64,000 nt of DNA from Candidatus Aalborgiella aggregata (GTDB lineage Bacteria > Pseudomonadota > Gammaproteobacteria > Burkholderiales > Burkholderiaceae_C): assembly GCA_016705065.1 (NCBI GenBank), contig JADIYY010000004.1:62001-126000 (forward strand). The letters are read 5' to 3'. Every line of letters begins with the position of its first letter. Position 1 is the first letter of the stretch. The position numbers and the translations under genes are program-made. This document shows positions 7,418 through 17,636 of the stretch, piece after piece. The notes beneath the pieces were generated by a model that did no database searches, was not told the origin of the DNA, and was given only the letters and a program-made list of their open reading frames with translations.

Positions 7418-7747
7418 TTATTTAACAAAAACACCCAGTTTTCCGAACTTCTCTGCCAACAAGTAATACACCACAAGGCGTGACTTGAATTTTTCAGCTT
7501 TCATTTTTTCGCAAACTGCCAGCACGGCGGCATCGAGTTCTGCTTCGGCATTGGTCAAACCCAGTTTCTTTTGCAAGAAATTGGTGCGCACCGTGTCGCG
7601 CTCTTTGGCGTCGCTGCAAGCGACATATTGGGTATCTTTTTTGGACAACACCAAGGCATAGGTCTTTGCCAAACCTGCCAACGCAGCATCGTTCACGCTG
7701 CTGCTGTATTTGCCAACTGCTGCTTTGTTTTCTGTCATATCCGCCAT
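7418..7747 (-). CDS. DUF2853 family small protein
   Basis: 109 residues from ATG 7747, chosen because AGGAGTTACACA precedes it (the frame extends 13 codons further upstream). The conserved features remembered for DUF2853 are present: VACSDAKERDTVR, a KKLGL turn, LDAAVLAVCEKMK and the C-terminal RLVVYYLLAEKFGKL. The family is cytoplasmic, helical and of unknown function. No operon partner. 7748-7935 shows no gene. Confidence 0.7.
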   Translation of the reverse strand: MADMTENKAAVGKYSSSVNDAALAGLAKTYALVLSKKDTQYVACSDAKERDTVRTNFLQKKLGLTNAEAELDAAVLAVCEKMKAEKFKSRLVVYYLLAEKFGKLGVFVK

Positions 7748-7935
7748 TGTGTAACTCCTAAAAATGTTAGTAAAAATAAACCACAACCGAACTCAAAAAA
7801 TCCATTAGCTCATGATCGCTTGATGATCACCACCTGACAACCACATTGCTAGTGTAATTCGGTTTAGCATCTCGTCAACTCGAAAAGCTGTACTAATACC
7901 TATTCCGCACTTTTTTCTTTTACGAATATGTCTTG

Positions 7936-8832
7936 TTAACCTTGTGCTACAGGCCGATTCGGGTCGCTGCACCACTCGCTCCAACTTCCAGCAAAAAGGG
8001 CTTGGCGACCCAATCCCGCCAGTTCCATGGCCAAAATATTGGCAGCCGCAGTCACACCACTGCCACATTGATGCACCACGCTAGAAGGATTTCGTCCGGC
8101 GAGCAGTTGCTTGTATTCAGACTGCAAAATTTCAACCGCTTTAAATTTGCCAGATGTATCAAAATTATCAGTAAATGGCCGATTCAATGCGCCAGGAATA
8201 TGGCCTGCTGCCGGGTCTAAAGGTTCAACATCGCCTCGAAAACGCGGTACTCCGCGCGCATCAACGATGGTTTGACCTTGTTTGCCAAGGTTTTGAACCA
8301 CCCTATCAACAGTTACCAAGGGCGCTAAGGTAGCGGCTATGGCAAATGGCGTTTCAGTAACCGTTGTTTTCTTGTGTTTAGTTGACTTGTTGCTGGATTG
8401 AACCGCCCCACCAACTGCTTGCCATGCTTGCAATCCACCATCCAGCACGGCCACTGCTTCGTGCCCTAACCATTTCAGCATCCACCACAAGCGGCCACAG
8501 TACATGCTGCCATTGCGGTCATACACAATCGCTTGGTGCGCGTTGGTAAAGCCTTGCTTGCTCAACCAATTCGCAAATGTCTCGCGACTGGGTAAAGGAT
8601 GCCGTCCACCAGAAGCTGCAGCCAAATCGTTTTTAGAACTCAAATCGGTATCCAAATTCACGTATATGGCATTCGGTATATGGCTCTCATCAAATTGCTG
8701 CTGACCGATTGCTGGTTTTGCCAAATCAAAAGTGCAATCAAACACCATGATGGGTTTGCCTGTCGCCGTCACAGCATTGGCAGTTTGCAGCAAGTTGTAC
8801 AAGTCTTGTGCCGAGATTAAAGTTTTCAACAT
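7936..8832 (-). CDS. sseA: 3-mercaptopyruvate sulfurtransferase (two-rhodanese-domain)
   Basis: 298 residues from ATG 8832. Two rhodanese domains: the inactive N-terminal one (VFDCTFDL, IPNAIYVNLDTDLS, VYDRNGSMYCGRLWW) and the catalytic C-terminal one (IVDARGVPRFRGD, GHIPGALNRPF). The active loop CGSGVTA follows VVHQ; CG[ST]GVT marks mercaptopyruvate rather than thiosulfate sulfurtransferases. It donates sulfur to acceptors such as cyanide or thiols. It follows the DMT transporter gene on the same strand with 30 bases between them, so the two may be co-transcribed. Confidence 0.9.
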   Translation of the reverse strand: MLKTLISAQDLYNLLQTANAVTATGKPIMVFDCTFDLAKPAIGQQQFDESHIPNAIYVNLDTDLSSKNDLAAASGGRHPLPSRETFANWLSKQGFTNAHQAIVYDRNGSMYCGRLWWMLKWLGHEAVAVLDGGLQAWQAVGGAVQSSNKSTKHKKTTVTETPFAIAATLAPLVTVDRVVQNLGKQGQTIVDARGVPRFRGDVEPLDPAAGHIPGALNRPFTDNFDTSGKFKAVEILQSEYKQLLAGRNPSSVVHQCGSGVTAAANILAMELAGLGRQALFAGSWSEWCSDPNRPVAQG

Positions 8833-8862
8833 GAATGGATATCCTTCTCTACGAAAATTCAA

Positions 8863-9762
8863 TTAATGCTCATCAGCTTGTTTCAAGGGTACCGCGGCAT
8901 GTGCACGCAAGGCCGTTGCGGCCAAGCCACTCATGACAATCACCACAATTCCCAGCCAACCGATTGGTGAAATAGCGTCGTCGAACAATATGATGCTGTA
9001 AATACTGGCAAACACAATACCTGAATATTGCAAACTTGCGACGACCAAGGTACCACCCTTGCTGTAAGCACGTGTCATGCCCCATTGCCCCAGGGTGGCA
9101 AATATCCCAATGGGCAACAGCCACCATGCTGCAGTCGTTTGCCAAGCTGCCATGCCAGATACGCCATAAATGGCCATGCCTATAGCGCCCGCAATGGCCG
9201 AGCCCACACCAAAATAAAGCACGGTTCGCTCCTCGGGCTCACCCGCACGCGCTAACATCGCCACCTGCATGTATGCCAAAGCAGCAGCTATGCCCGACAA
9301 CAAACCCAAGACACCCGCAAACAATTGGTTTTGTTCAATGGTAGGGCGCAATGTCAACACCACACCGGCAAATCCGCACAATACCGTCATCACCAGCGCG
9401 CCTTGCGATTTGCTGGAATCGCCCAAACTGTAAAAAACCGCGCTGCCGACAACAAAAGCGGCCACCCAAACACCGCTCATGTAGTTCAGGGTCATCGCCG
9501 TCGCCAATGGTAGATTTGCGATGGCATAAAACCAGCACAACAACGAAAACACACCAATCACTGAGCGCCAAACATGCATCCAAGGCACGGTGGTCATGGC
9601 TGAAACGCGGCGTTGTCGCATCACCAAAGCCATGAAAATGACGCCAATCAAGCCGCGATAAAACACAATTTCATACACATTGAACTGTGCCGAAGCAAAT
9701 TTCACCCCCACACCCATGGTGGCAAAAAAGAACGAAGCGACTACCATCCATAGAGCTTGCAT
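8863..9762 (-). CDS. DMT superfamily (EamA) permease
   Basis: 299 residues with about ten hydrophobic spans in two EamA repeats. The N-terminal repeat has VKFASAQFNVYEIVFYRG, typical of the drug/metabolite transporter family; the second repeat ends with ISPIGWLGIVVIVMSG. These are secondary inner-membrane exporters or importers of metabolites; the substrate is unknown. It lies upstream of the sulfurtransferase gene and divergent from xseB. Confidence 0.85.
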   Translation of the reverse strand: MQALWMVVASFFFATMGVGVKFASAQFNVYEIVFYRGLIGVIFMALVMRQRRVSAMTTVPWMHVWRSVIGVFSLLCWFYAIANLPLATAMTLNYMSGVWVAAFVVGSAVFYSLGDSSKSQGALVMTVLCGFAGVVLTLRPTIEQNQLFAGVLGLLSGIAAALAYMQVAMLARAGEPEERTVLYFGVGSAIAGAIGMAIYGVSGMAAWQTTAAWWLLPIGIFATLGQWGMTRAYSKGGTLVVASLQYSGIVFASIYSIILFDDAISPIGWLGIVVIVMSGLAATALRAHAAVPLKQADEH

Positions 9763-9831
9763 ATTGGGGCTTAAAATGTGCAGATTACTGATTTTTAATC
9801 GATTTTGACTTTAACTATTCTCAAATGACCC

Positions 9832-10098
9832 ATGGCCACAAAAGCTAAAACTGTAGACGCATTATCAGGCAAGGTCACACTCAATCAGGATATGCCAGCC
9901 AACTACGAAGCGGCTTTGCAAGAGCTCGATGAATTGGTGTCGCAACTGGAATCGGGGCAAATGCCTTTGGACCAACTCATGTCTGGCTACCAGCGTGGTG
10001 CGGCCTTGCTCACATTTTGTCGCGACAAATTGGCTGCAGTTGAGCAACAAATCAGTGTCATTGAAAACGGGCAACTGAAATCTTGGACTAAGCCGTGA
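9832..10098 (+). CDS. xseB: Exodeoxyribonuclease VII small subunit
   Basis: 88 residues with the XseB core: NYEAALQELDELVSQLESG, a hinge, then a second helix (YQRGAALLTFCRDKLAAVEQQISV). It partners XseA in degrading single-stranded DNA. The start of the isoprenoid-pathway operon xseB-ispA-dxs, a standard proteobacterial arrangement. Its stop overlaps the ispA GTG (GTGA). Confidence 0.95.
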   Translation: MATKAKTVDALSGKVTLNQDMPANYEAALQELDELVSQLESGQMPLDQLMSGYQRGAALLTFCRDKLAAVEQQISVIENGQLKSWTKP

Positions 10099-11018
10099 GC
10101 GCATCGAATGAAATCAACCAAGCGCAGCAAGCTTGGATGGATGGTGTGCTGACCCAAGTTGAACAAGCTTTGTCAGACTGGGTTGCGCCCACTGCACCTG
10201 AGCGCTTGGATGAAGCCATGCGCTATGCGGTGTTGGATGGCGGCAAGCGCTTGCGACCGCTCTTGGTTTTTGCAGCCGCCCAAGCGGTCGGTGCTCAAAA
10301 AGATTGCCCAGCAACCCTCAGAGCCGCTTGCGCTGTTGAATTGATTCACGCCTATTCTTTGGTGCACGATGATATGCCCTGCATGGACAACGATGTACTG
10401 CGCCGCGGTAAACCCACTGTGCATGTGAAATTTGGTCAAGCTCAAGCCCTATTGGCAGGCGATGCCTTGCAAGCCTTGGCATTTGAATTGTTAACCCCAA
10501 CTGAGGATGTGGTTGATGCCACTACGCAAGCCAAACTGTGTCGATTGCTGGCTATGTCGGCTGGCTGTCATGGCATGGCGGGTGGTCAAGCTATCGATTT
10601 GGCCAATGTGGGCCAGCACTTGAATTTGGATCAGTTGAAACACATGCACAAATTGAAAACAGGTGCATTGTTGCAAGCCAGTGTGATGATGGGAGCGGCT
10701 TGTGTGCCACAAGGTCAAACTGTATCAGAACAAGCACAACTTGCTTTGCAGCATTATGGCGAAGCTTTGGGTGTGGCTTTTCAAGTGGTTGACGACATAT
10801 TGGACGTCACCGCCGATACCGCCACATTGGGCAAAACAGCCGGCAAAGATGCGCAAGACAACAAACCTACTTTTGTGTCTTTGATGGGTTTGGAAAAATC
10901 ATCCCTATACGCCAACCAGCTGTTGGAACAAGCACTCAGCGCTTTGGATCAATCAGGTTTGGCGCAAACAGAAGCCTTGCGTTCCCTTGCGCACATGGTG
11001 GTTAATAGAATCATGTAA
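10095..11018 (+). CDS. ispA: Farnesyl/geranyl diphosphate synthase
   Basis: 307 residues from GTG 10095. First aspartate-rich motif DDMPCMDND, second DDILDVT, plus GGKRLRPLL and the K-T-G of LKTGALLQAS. It condenses IPP with DMAPP/GPP to make C10-C15 prenyl diphosphates for quinones and undecaprenyl carrier. Translationally coupled to xseB by a 4-base overlap, with dxs downstream. Confidence 0.93.
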   Translation: MSASNEINQAQQAWMDGVLTQVEQALSDWVAPTAPERLDEAMRYAVLDGGKRLRPLLVFAAAQAVGAQKDCPATLRAACAVELIHAYSLVHDDMPCMDNDVLRRGKPTVHVKFGQAQALLAGDALQALAFELLTPTEDVVDATTQAKLCRLLAMSAGCHGMAGGQAIDLANVGQHLNLDQLKHMHKLKTGALLQASVMMGAACVPQGQTVSEQAQLALQHYGEALGVAFQVVDDILDVTADTATLGKTAGKDAQDNKPTFVSLMGLEKSSLYANQLLEQALSALDQSGLAQTEALRSLAHMVVNRIM

Positions 11019-11065
11019 GCTGTGCGTTTTAAACTAAAATATCGTCTCAAATCGCCCTACGCCCC

Positions 11066-11131
11066 AAAATATATGAAAAATCAAGCTGTAGACGGCGTAT
11101 TTATTGCCTATACTGCTATAAAAATAATAGC
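11066..11131 (-). repeat. Dispersed repeat, copy 2
   Basis: In the ispA-dxs gap. Read on the minus strand: GCTAT-N7-ATAGC hairpin, GTATAGGCAATAAATACGCC, GTCTACAGC, TTGATTTTTCATATATTT. It is the closest relative of the copy inside dapF (56700-56765). It ends about 20 bases before the dxs start and so lies in the leader of the dxs message. Confidence 0.8.
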
Positions 11132-11151
11132 GTTTTAGAGATTTACCTTTT

Positions 11152-13040
11152 ATGCCTTTGAGTGCACATCCCTTACTGTCCAGCATCTCGTCGCCTGCAG
11201 ATTTGCGCCTACTGTCACGCGATCAGCTGCAAACATTGGCGGACGAATTACGCGCCTATTTGCTCACCAGCGTCTCAAAAACAGGTGGACATTTAAGCTC
11301 TAATTTAGGCACTGTTGAATTGACCGTTGCACTGCATTACGTCTTCAATACGCCCGAAGACCGCTTGGTTTGGGACGTGGGCCACCAAACTTACCCACAC
11401 AAAATTCTGACCGGGCGGCGCGACCGCATGGACAGCCTGCGCCAATTGGGTGGTTTATCAGGTTTTCCACAACGGACTGAATCGGAATTTGACAGCTTTG
11501 GCACAGCCCATTCCAGCACCAGCATTTCGGCGGCATTGGGCATGGCTTTGGCAGCCAAAATCAAGGGCGAGGAACGCCATTCGGTCGCCATCATTGGCGA
11601 TGGTGCCATGACGGCCGGTATGGCTTTTGAAGCGCTGAACAATGCAGGCGTGGCCGACTGCAATTTGTTGGTGATTTTGAACGACAACGACATGAGCATC
11701 AGCCCGCCGGTGGGTGCATTGAACCGCTATTTGGCGCAACTGATGAGTGGTCAGTTTTATGCTGCCGCGAAAAATGCGGGTAAGCAAGTGCTCAAAGTAG
11801 CGCCACCATTGTTTGAATTGGCCAAGCGCTTTGAAGAGCATGCCAAAGGCATGGTGGTGCCCGCCACTTTGTTTGAGAAATTTGGTTTTAACTATGTCGG
11901 CCCGATTGATGGGCACGATTTAGAGTCTTTGATACCCACGCTGGAAAACGTCAAACACCTCAAAGGACCGCAATTTTTGCATGTGGTGACCAAAAAAGGC
12001 AATGGCTACAAATTGGCCGAGGCCGACCCAGTTGCCTATCACGGTCCCAGCAAGTTTGACCCCAGCATCGGCATTCAAAAAGCTACCACCCCTGCCAAAA
12101 CCACGTTCACGCAAGTATTTGGCCAATGGTTGTGTGACATGGCAGCCAAAGATGAACGCTTGGTCGGCATCACACCGGCGATGCGTGAAGGTTCAGGCTT
12201 GGTTGAATTTGAGCAGCGCTTTCCCAATCGCTATTTTGATGTGGGCATTGCAGAGCAACATGCGGTGACCTTTGCCGCAGGCTTGGCCTGTGAAGGCATG
12301 AAGCCCGTGGTCGCGATTTATTCGACATTTCTGCAACGCGCCTATGACCAGTTGATTCACGATGTGGCCTTGCAAAACTTACCTGTGGTATTTGCATTGG
12401 ATCGCGCCGGCTTGGTGGGTGCAGACGGTGCAACGCACGCAGGTGCGTATGACATTGCCTTTTTACGTTGCATCCCCAACATGAGCATCGCTTGCCCGGC
12501 AGATGAAAATGAATGCCGACAACTGTTAACCAGTGCCTATGAACAAAACCACCCTGTGGCAGTTCGCTATCCGCGCGGTGCGGGTGCTGGTGTTGCAGTT
12601 GATCCTTCTTTACAAGCTTTGCCATTTGGAAAAGCAGAAATTCGCCGACAAAGCAGTGCGCCTGCTACAAGCCATCAAAAAATCGCCATACTTGCTTTTG
12701 GCACGCTGTTGCAGCCGGCCTTGACTGTCGGTGAGAAACTGGACTGTACGGTTGTCAACATGCGCTGGGCCAAGCCATTGGATCCGTTATGCTGCAACAA
12801 ATTGCCAACTCGCATGATTTGCTGGTCACCATTGAAGAAGGCTGCATCATGGGCGGCGCTGGCAGCGCTGTGAATGAAGCATTGCAAGCGGCTGGCCTCA
12901 CCAATCATGTATTGAATTTAGGTCTGCCCGATGTATTCATCGAGCACGGTGACCACGCACAATTGTTGGCGCTACAGGGGTTGGATGCGGCTGGCATTGA
13001 AGTATCGATTCAAGCGTTCACAGCCAGATCAATAGCTTGA
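11152..13040 (+). CDS. dxs: 1-deoxy-D-xylulose-5-phosphate synthase, interrupted by a one-base frameshift
   Basis: First enzyme of the MEP isoprenoid pathway (pyruvate plus glyceraldehyde-3-phosphate to DXP, thiamine-diphosphate dependent). Seen: GGHLSSNLGTVELTVALHY, GDGAMTAGMAFEALNNAG with downstream NDNDMSIS (ThDP/Mg site), and the catalytic EQHAVTFAAGLA. The first frame runs to 12873, but homology ends at WAKPLD near 12780. The C-terminal domain resumes in another frame as MLQQIANSHDLLVTIEE to 13040, so one base is missing near 12784-12786. The gene should be essential here, so an error in the sequence is more likely than a true pseudogene. Confidence 0.9.
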
Positions 13041-13222
13041 GCAAATATAAAACTCAGATTGAAAAGTTTTCATTGACTTGTCTCAATTAAGTTCGTAATC
13101 AAGGGAAAACCCGAACGAAAAATGCACTGTTGGTTCTCTACAATGTGCATTGCTAGTTTGTCGTTACAGTTCACCACCAGTGCGCTGAAACATTTGTTTT
13201 ATCAACCCTTGGAGATCATCAC

Positions 13223-14304
13223 ATGGATCGTCGTTCCCTAATTAAAAACGCTGGTATCGCTGGCGTATTGGCTGCTGGTGTTGCACCTGCAGTTGTTCAA
13301 GCCCAAGCAGCAGTGCGCTGGCGCCTTGCATCTAGCTTCCCAAAAGCACTGGATACTATTTTTGGTGCTGCTGAAGAGTTCGCCAAGCAAGTCAAAGCCA
13401 TGTCCGGTGGCAAGTTTGAAGTATCCGTTCATGCTGGTGGCGAATTGATGCCAGCTTTTGGCGTGGTTGACGGTGTTCAAAACGGCACAGTAGAGATGGC
13501 CACACAGCGCCATACTATTTCCATGGTAAAGACGAGTGCTTTGCATTGGGTTGCGCCATTCCTTTCGGTCTGAACAGCCGCCAAATGACAGCTTGGATGT
13601 ACGAAGGCAATGGTTTGAAATTGATGCGTGAGTTTTACGCTAAGTACAACATCATCAACTTCCCAGGCGGCAATACAGGTGCACAAATGGGCGGTTGGTA
13701 CCGCAAAGAAATTAAAACCGTGGCCGACCTCAAAGGCATGAAATTCCGTGTGGGTGGTTTTGCTGGTCGTGTGTTTGAACGCATGGGCGGTGTGCCACAA
13801 AACATCCCAGGTGGCGAGATTTACCAAGCTTTGGAAAAAGGCACGATTGATGCGGCTGAATGGGTTGGTCCTTATGATGACCAAAAATTGGGCTTCAACA
13901 AAGTTGCACCGCATTACTACTACCCAGGTTGGTGGGAAGGTGGTCCACAATTGGACTTCTTCATTAACCAAAAAGCCTTTAATGCACTAACGCCAGAATA
14001 CAAAGCCATTGTTGAAAATGCTGCAGCCAATGCGCATGTCGATATGCAAGCCAAGTACGACGGTCGCAATCCAAAAGCGCTGAAAGAATTGGTTGGTGCT
14101 GGTGCTAAGTTGCATCCGTTCCCAGATGCAGTGATGGACTTGGCATTCAAAGAATCCATGGCGCTGTACGCAGAAATTTCTGCCAAAAACGCAAGCTGGG
14201 CAAAAATCTACGCAGATTACAGCAAATTCCGCGCAGATTCAAACCAATGGTTCCGCTTCACAGAAGCACGTTATGACACTTTCATGCAACGTCAAAAACT
14301 GTAA
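13223..14304 (+). CDS. dctP: TRAP transporter periplasmic substrate-binding protein, interrupted by a one-base frameshift
   Basis: Signal peptide with twin Arg at the start (MDRRSLIKNAGIAG...VVQAQA), then RWRLASSFPKALDTIFGAAE in frame 2. After NGTVEMA the homology continues in frame 1 (HTAPYYFHGKDE, then IPFGLNSRQMTAWMY), so one C is missing at 13500/13501. Later motifs NFPGGNTGAQMGGWYRKE, RVGGFAGRVFERMGG and the ligand region AAEWVGPYDDQKLG place it in the alpha-keto acid/mannitol-chloroaromatic group of DctP-like proteins. A terminator follows. The permease genes are convergent at 14501-16887, an unusual split of the set. Confidence 0.85.
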
Positions 14305-14334
14305 TACGAAACCGGTTATCTTTGTTTCGACAAA

Positions 14335-14361
14335 ATGCCCCTGCAAAGGGGCATTTTTTTT
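14335..14361 (+). terminator. Rho-independent terminator after dctP
   Basis: ATGCCCC (14335-14341), loop TGCAAA, GGGGCAT (14348-14354), then a run of T. Perfect 7-bp stem, 31 bases after the dctP stop. Confidence 0.9.
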
Positions 14362-14455
14362 GCTTTCAAATTGATGATTATTTGGTTATTCGCATTAAGG
14401 AAAAAGATTTCGGATGTGAATATTTATCAAAGACCTAATCAATCAGGCAAAAAAA

Positions 14456-14479
14456 AAGGAGTCCGAAGACTCCTTTTTT
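14456..14479. terminator. Bidirectional terminator, mainly for dctM (minus strand)
   Basis: AAGGAGTC (14456-14463), loop CGAA, GACTCCTT (14468-14475), with A-run on the left and T-run on the right, so it works in both directions. It lies just past the dctM stop codon. Confidence 0.85.
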
Positions 14480-14500
14480 GCTTTGCAACTCATACGCTCT

Positions 14501-16285
14501 CTATTTCTTTTCTTTGGCTTCTTTGGCCATTGATTCTTGCAATGCCTTCATTGGATCTTCTTCTTTTTCGGACGCTTTATTTTCAGTACCGGGATTAACG
14601 TCTGCCTCTGCTGGAGCTTGCATCTGCTGCATGATTTGTTCTTCAGTTAAAGTGGCCGTTTTCTCAATGCCACCCGTCACCAGCACGGGGAAAACCATGA
14701 CCATGACCAACATTGTCAACTGTAAGCATATGAACGCAATCGACCCTTTGTAAATTTCGCTGGTTTTAACCGACGGTATCAATTTGCCCGTTACACGGTC
14801 TTTGTAATCGAATTTGGCGGCCACACTGCGCAAGTAAAACAAGGCAAAACCAAATGGTGGCGTGAGGAATGAGGTTTGTAAATTCATCGCAATGATCACA
14901 CCAAACCAAATCATGGCCTGATCAGGCGTCATACCAGGAACGATGCCAGGCAAGATTTTTTCTGCAACGGGTGCCAAGAGTGGAATGATGATGAAGGCAA
15001 TCTCAAAAAAGTCGATGAACATGCCTAAAATGAAAACAAGGATGTTCACCACAATCAAAAAGCCCCAGGCGCCGCCCGGCATGTCTTTAAACAAGTGTTC
15101 GACCCAAATATGACCATCAGCCGCATTGAAGGTGAAACTGAATACGGTTGAACCAATCAAGATAAACAATACAAACGATGCCAACTTGGCAGTGGCTTCT
15201 AAGGCTTGCTTGGTCAGTGGCATGCTGAGCTTGCCCTTGATCATGGCCAGTATCAATGCGCCAAGAGCACCCATCGCACCACCCTCAGTTGGTGTGGCGA
15301 CACCCAAGAAAATGGTACCCAGTACCAAGAAAATCAGAATCAGCGGTGGCATTAATACGAATGTCACTTGCTCCGCCAGGCGAGAGAGTAAATGCATTTT
15401 TGTCACATGGTTGATCACTGCCAAAAACAGTCCGGTCAATGAAGCCAGTGTCATGGACATGATCACAATTTCATCGCCTGCAGATGGAACTGAACGCTCC
15501 AGCCACTGTGTCATCAAACCATTGTGCACACGCGACCAGCCATAACCCACTGCAGCGCAAATCAAAACCAATACCAGCAATGATTTGTGGCCTGAATTGC
15601 CATTGTCTTCTTTGAATACCAATGCTTCTGGTGGCAAGGCAGGAACCCAATCAGGCTTCACTATGGCCACTGCAACGATAAATATCAAATACAAACCCAC
15701 CAAAAGCAAGCCGGGTATCAAAGCACCTGAATACATATCACCCACTGAACGGCCCAACTGATCAGCCAGCACAATCAAAACCAATGAGGGCGGAATGGCT
15801 TGAGCCAAAGTGCCCGATGCGGTGATTGCACCTGTGGCAATGCTGCGGTTATAGCCATAGCGCAACATGACTGGCAGTGAAATCAAACCCATAGAGATGA
15901 CCGCTGCTGCAACAACACCTGTTGTGGCTGCCAACAATGCACCCACCAAAATCACAGCGATAGCAACACCGCCACGCACTTTACCGAAGACCTGACCCAC
16001 TGTTTCGAGCAAGTCTTCGGCCATGCCGGAGCGTTCCAAAATAATGCCCATGAAGGTAAAAAACGGAATAGCCAATAGCGTGTCGTTTTGCATGATGCCA
16101 AATATGCGCAGTGGCAAAGCTTGAAACATGGCACTGGGGAATATCCCCGCTTCAATACCAATAAAACCAAACAACAAACCCGTTGCAGCCAAGCCAAACG
16201 CAACTGGAAAACCAGTCAACAACAAGGCAAACAAGCCTATGAACATCAACGGCACAAACTGTTGGAATAGGAAAGTTTCTTGCAT
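14501..16285 (-). CDS. dctM: TRAP transporter large permease
   Basis: 594 residues, about twelve membrane spans or more. Typical DctM signatures are present: GIILERSGMAEDLLETVGQVFG, GVVAAAVISMGLISLP, YSGALIPGLLLVGLYL and TPTEGGAMGALGALI. A large central loop and a charged C-terminal tail (ending KEAKEKK) make it longer than the usual 430 residues, as in the mannitol/chloroaromatic subgroup. It drives solute uptake with the ion gradient, using DctQ and the binding protein at 13223-14304. Its ATG overlaps the dctQ stop by one base (TAATG). Confidence 0.9.
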   Translation of the reverse strand: MQETFLFQQFVPLMFIGLFALLLTGFPVAFGLAATGLLFGFIGIEAGIFPSAMFQALPLRIFGIMQNDTLLAIPFFTFMGIILERSGMAEDLLETVGQVFGKVRGGVAIAVILVGALLAATTGVVAAAVISMGLISLPVMLRYGYNRSIATGAITASGTLAQAIPPSLVLIVLADQLGRSVGDMYSGALIPGLLLVGLYLIFIVAVAIVKPDWVPALPPEALVFKEDNGNSGHKSLLVLVLICAAVGYGWSRVHNGLMTQWLERSVPSAGDEIVIMSMTLASLTGLFLAVINHVTKMHLLSRLAEQVTFVLMPPLILIFLVLGTIFLGVATPTEGGAMGALGALILAMIKGKLSMPLTKQALEATAKLASFVLFILIGSTVFSFTFNAADGHIWVEHLFKDMPGGAWGFLIVVNILVFILGMFIDFFEIAFIIIPLLAPVAEKILPGIVPGMTPDQAMIWFGVIIAMNLQTSFLTPPFGFALFYLRSVAAKFDYKDRVTGKLIPSVKTSEIYKGSIAFICLQLTMLVMVMVFPVLVTGGIEKTATLTEEQIMQQMQAPAEADVNPGTENKASEKEEDPMKALQESMAKEAKEKK

Positions 16286-16887
16286 TATTTTGCTCCTGCT
16301 AAGTCACGCGCAGTTTGCGCTTCGAGTTCTTCGAGTTTCTTTTGATCGTCTGACTTGGCATCATCACTTTCCAAAACATCAGGGCCGTTGCCAGTCAAAA
16401 AAGCAATGCGTTTAATCAGCTCAGAAACGCCTTGCAACATCAGCAAGGCAAAACCAATTGGAATCAAAACATAAGCAGGCCAGCGAATCAGGCCACCCGC
16501 ATTTTGTGACATTTCACCACTCGTAAATGCCTGCATAAAAAATGGCCAGCCCAAGGAAATAATGATGGCGCAAAATGGAAACAAAACCAAAACGATACCA
16601 AGGACATCAATCCAATTTCTTGCGCGAAAGCTCAGCTTGGAGGAGATGAAGTCGATGCGAACGTGTGAGTTCTTCAAGAACCCGTAACCCGCACCCAGCA
16701 AGAACACGGCAGCGAACAAATACCATTGAATTTCAAGCAAGCCGTTGGAGCTGACGTTAAATATTTTTCGCACGATTGCATTGCCGGCACTGATGATGGT
16801 GGTGGCCAAAATCAGCCACATGGTTGCTTTGCCGACGACGGTATTTAACCCGTCCACCCCTTTCGAGAATTTGAGTAACCCATTCAT
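16285..16887 (-). CDS. dctQ: TRAP transporter small permease
   Basis: 200 residues from ATG 16887, preceded by GGGAG at 7 bases. Four hydrophobic spans; the DctQ pattern LEIQWYLFAAVFLLGAGY and HVRIDFISSKLS is clear. A soluble Glu/Asp/Lys-rich C-terminus follows the last span. First gene of dctQM; the promoter probably lies in 16888-17121, which contains no gene. Confidence 0.9.
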   Translation of the reverse strand: MNGLLKFSKGVDGLNTVVGKATMWLILATTIISAGNAIVRKIFNVSSNGLLEIQWYLFAAVFLLGAGYGFLKNSHVRIDFISSKLSFRARNWIDVLGIVLVLFPFCAIIISLGWPFFMQAFTSGEMSQNAGGLIRWPAYVLIPIGFALLMLQGVSELIKRIAFLTGNGPDVLESDDAKSDDQKKLEELEAQTARDLAGAK

Positions 16888-17121
16888 ATTGATGCTCCCA
16901 GAGATAAAAAAACGAGGCATGACAAACGCAAAGCGAAGCCCACAACTTGGGCTTGCGATAGGATTTGTCTGATGGCTTGATGATAGCTGTTCACCATCAC
17001 GTGGTAAGCCCCGAGTATGCCCAAATAGCTAGGGTTAATACTAGGGCACTATTTTTTTCAGCCTGAAGTTAAAAAAATTCAGTGCCTATGTCCTAGCGTA
17101 AATATAAGCAAAGAACGATGG

Positions 17122-17576
17122 CTAGATTTCTGCAATCAATTCAATTTCAACGCAGGCACCCATTGGAATTTGAGCAACACCAAAGGCACTGCGTGCATGT
17201 GCACCCACTGTTGCGCCGAAAACTTCACCTAGCAACTCTGAGCAACCATTGGTGACCAGATGCTGTTCGGTGAAATCACCTGTTGAATTGACCAGACTCA
17301 TCACTTTGACAATGCGTTTGACCTTGTTCAAATCGCCCACCGCTGCATGCAATGTGCCCAGAAGATCAATGGCAATGGCGCGCGCAGCAGCTTTCCCTGT
17401 GCAGTATCGATATTCTTACCCAACTGCCCGACCCATGGTTTGCCGTCTTTTTTTGCAATATGACCGCTTAAAAAGACCAAATTGCCTGTTTGCACAAAGG
17501 GCACGTAGGCCGCAGCGGGTACGGCGATGGGGGGCAGGTTGATTCCTAAGGTTTCGAGTTTTGCGTAAATTGACAT
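17122..17576 (-). CDS. RidA/YjgF family enamine/imine deaminase, interrupted by a one-base frameshift
   Basis: The N-terminal part in one frame (VQTGNLVFLSGHIAKKDGKP) and the C-terminal part in another (HAAVGDLNKVKRIVKVMSL; AFGVAQIPMGACVEIELIAE) form a complete RidA-fold protein of about 151 residues. The frames join if one A is missing in the AAA run at 17392-17396 (minus strand ggaaagctgctg). Family members hydrolyse reactive enamines formed by PLP enzymes. RidA proteins of this longer type are common in Betaproteobacteria. Confidence 0.85.
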
Positions 17577-17636
17577 ATCAAACTTTCAAAAATGAAAATG
17601 CTATTTTCTCTGAAAACAGCATCAAAAAGACGACAT

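Noticed and set aside
11152..13040. dxs as a pseudogene
   Set aside because: The lesion is a single base near the 3' end, both halves are well conserved, and the gene should be essential; sequence error fits better.
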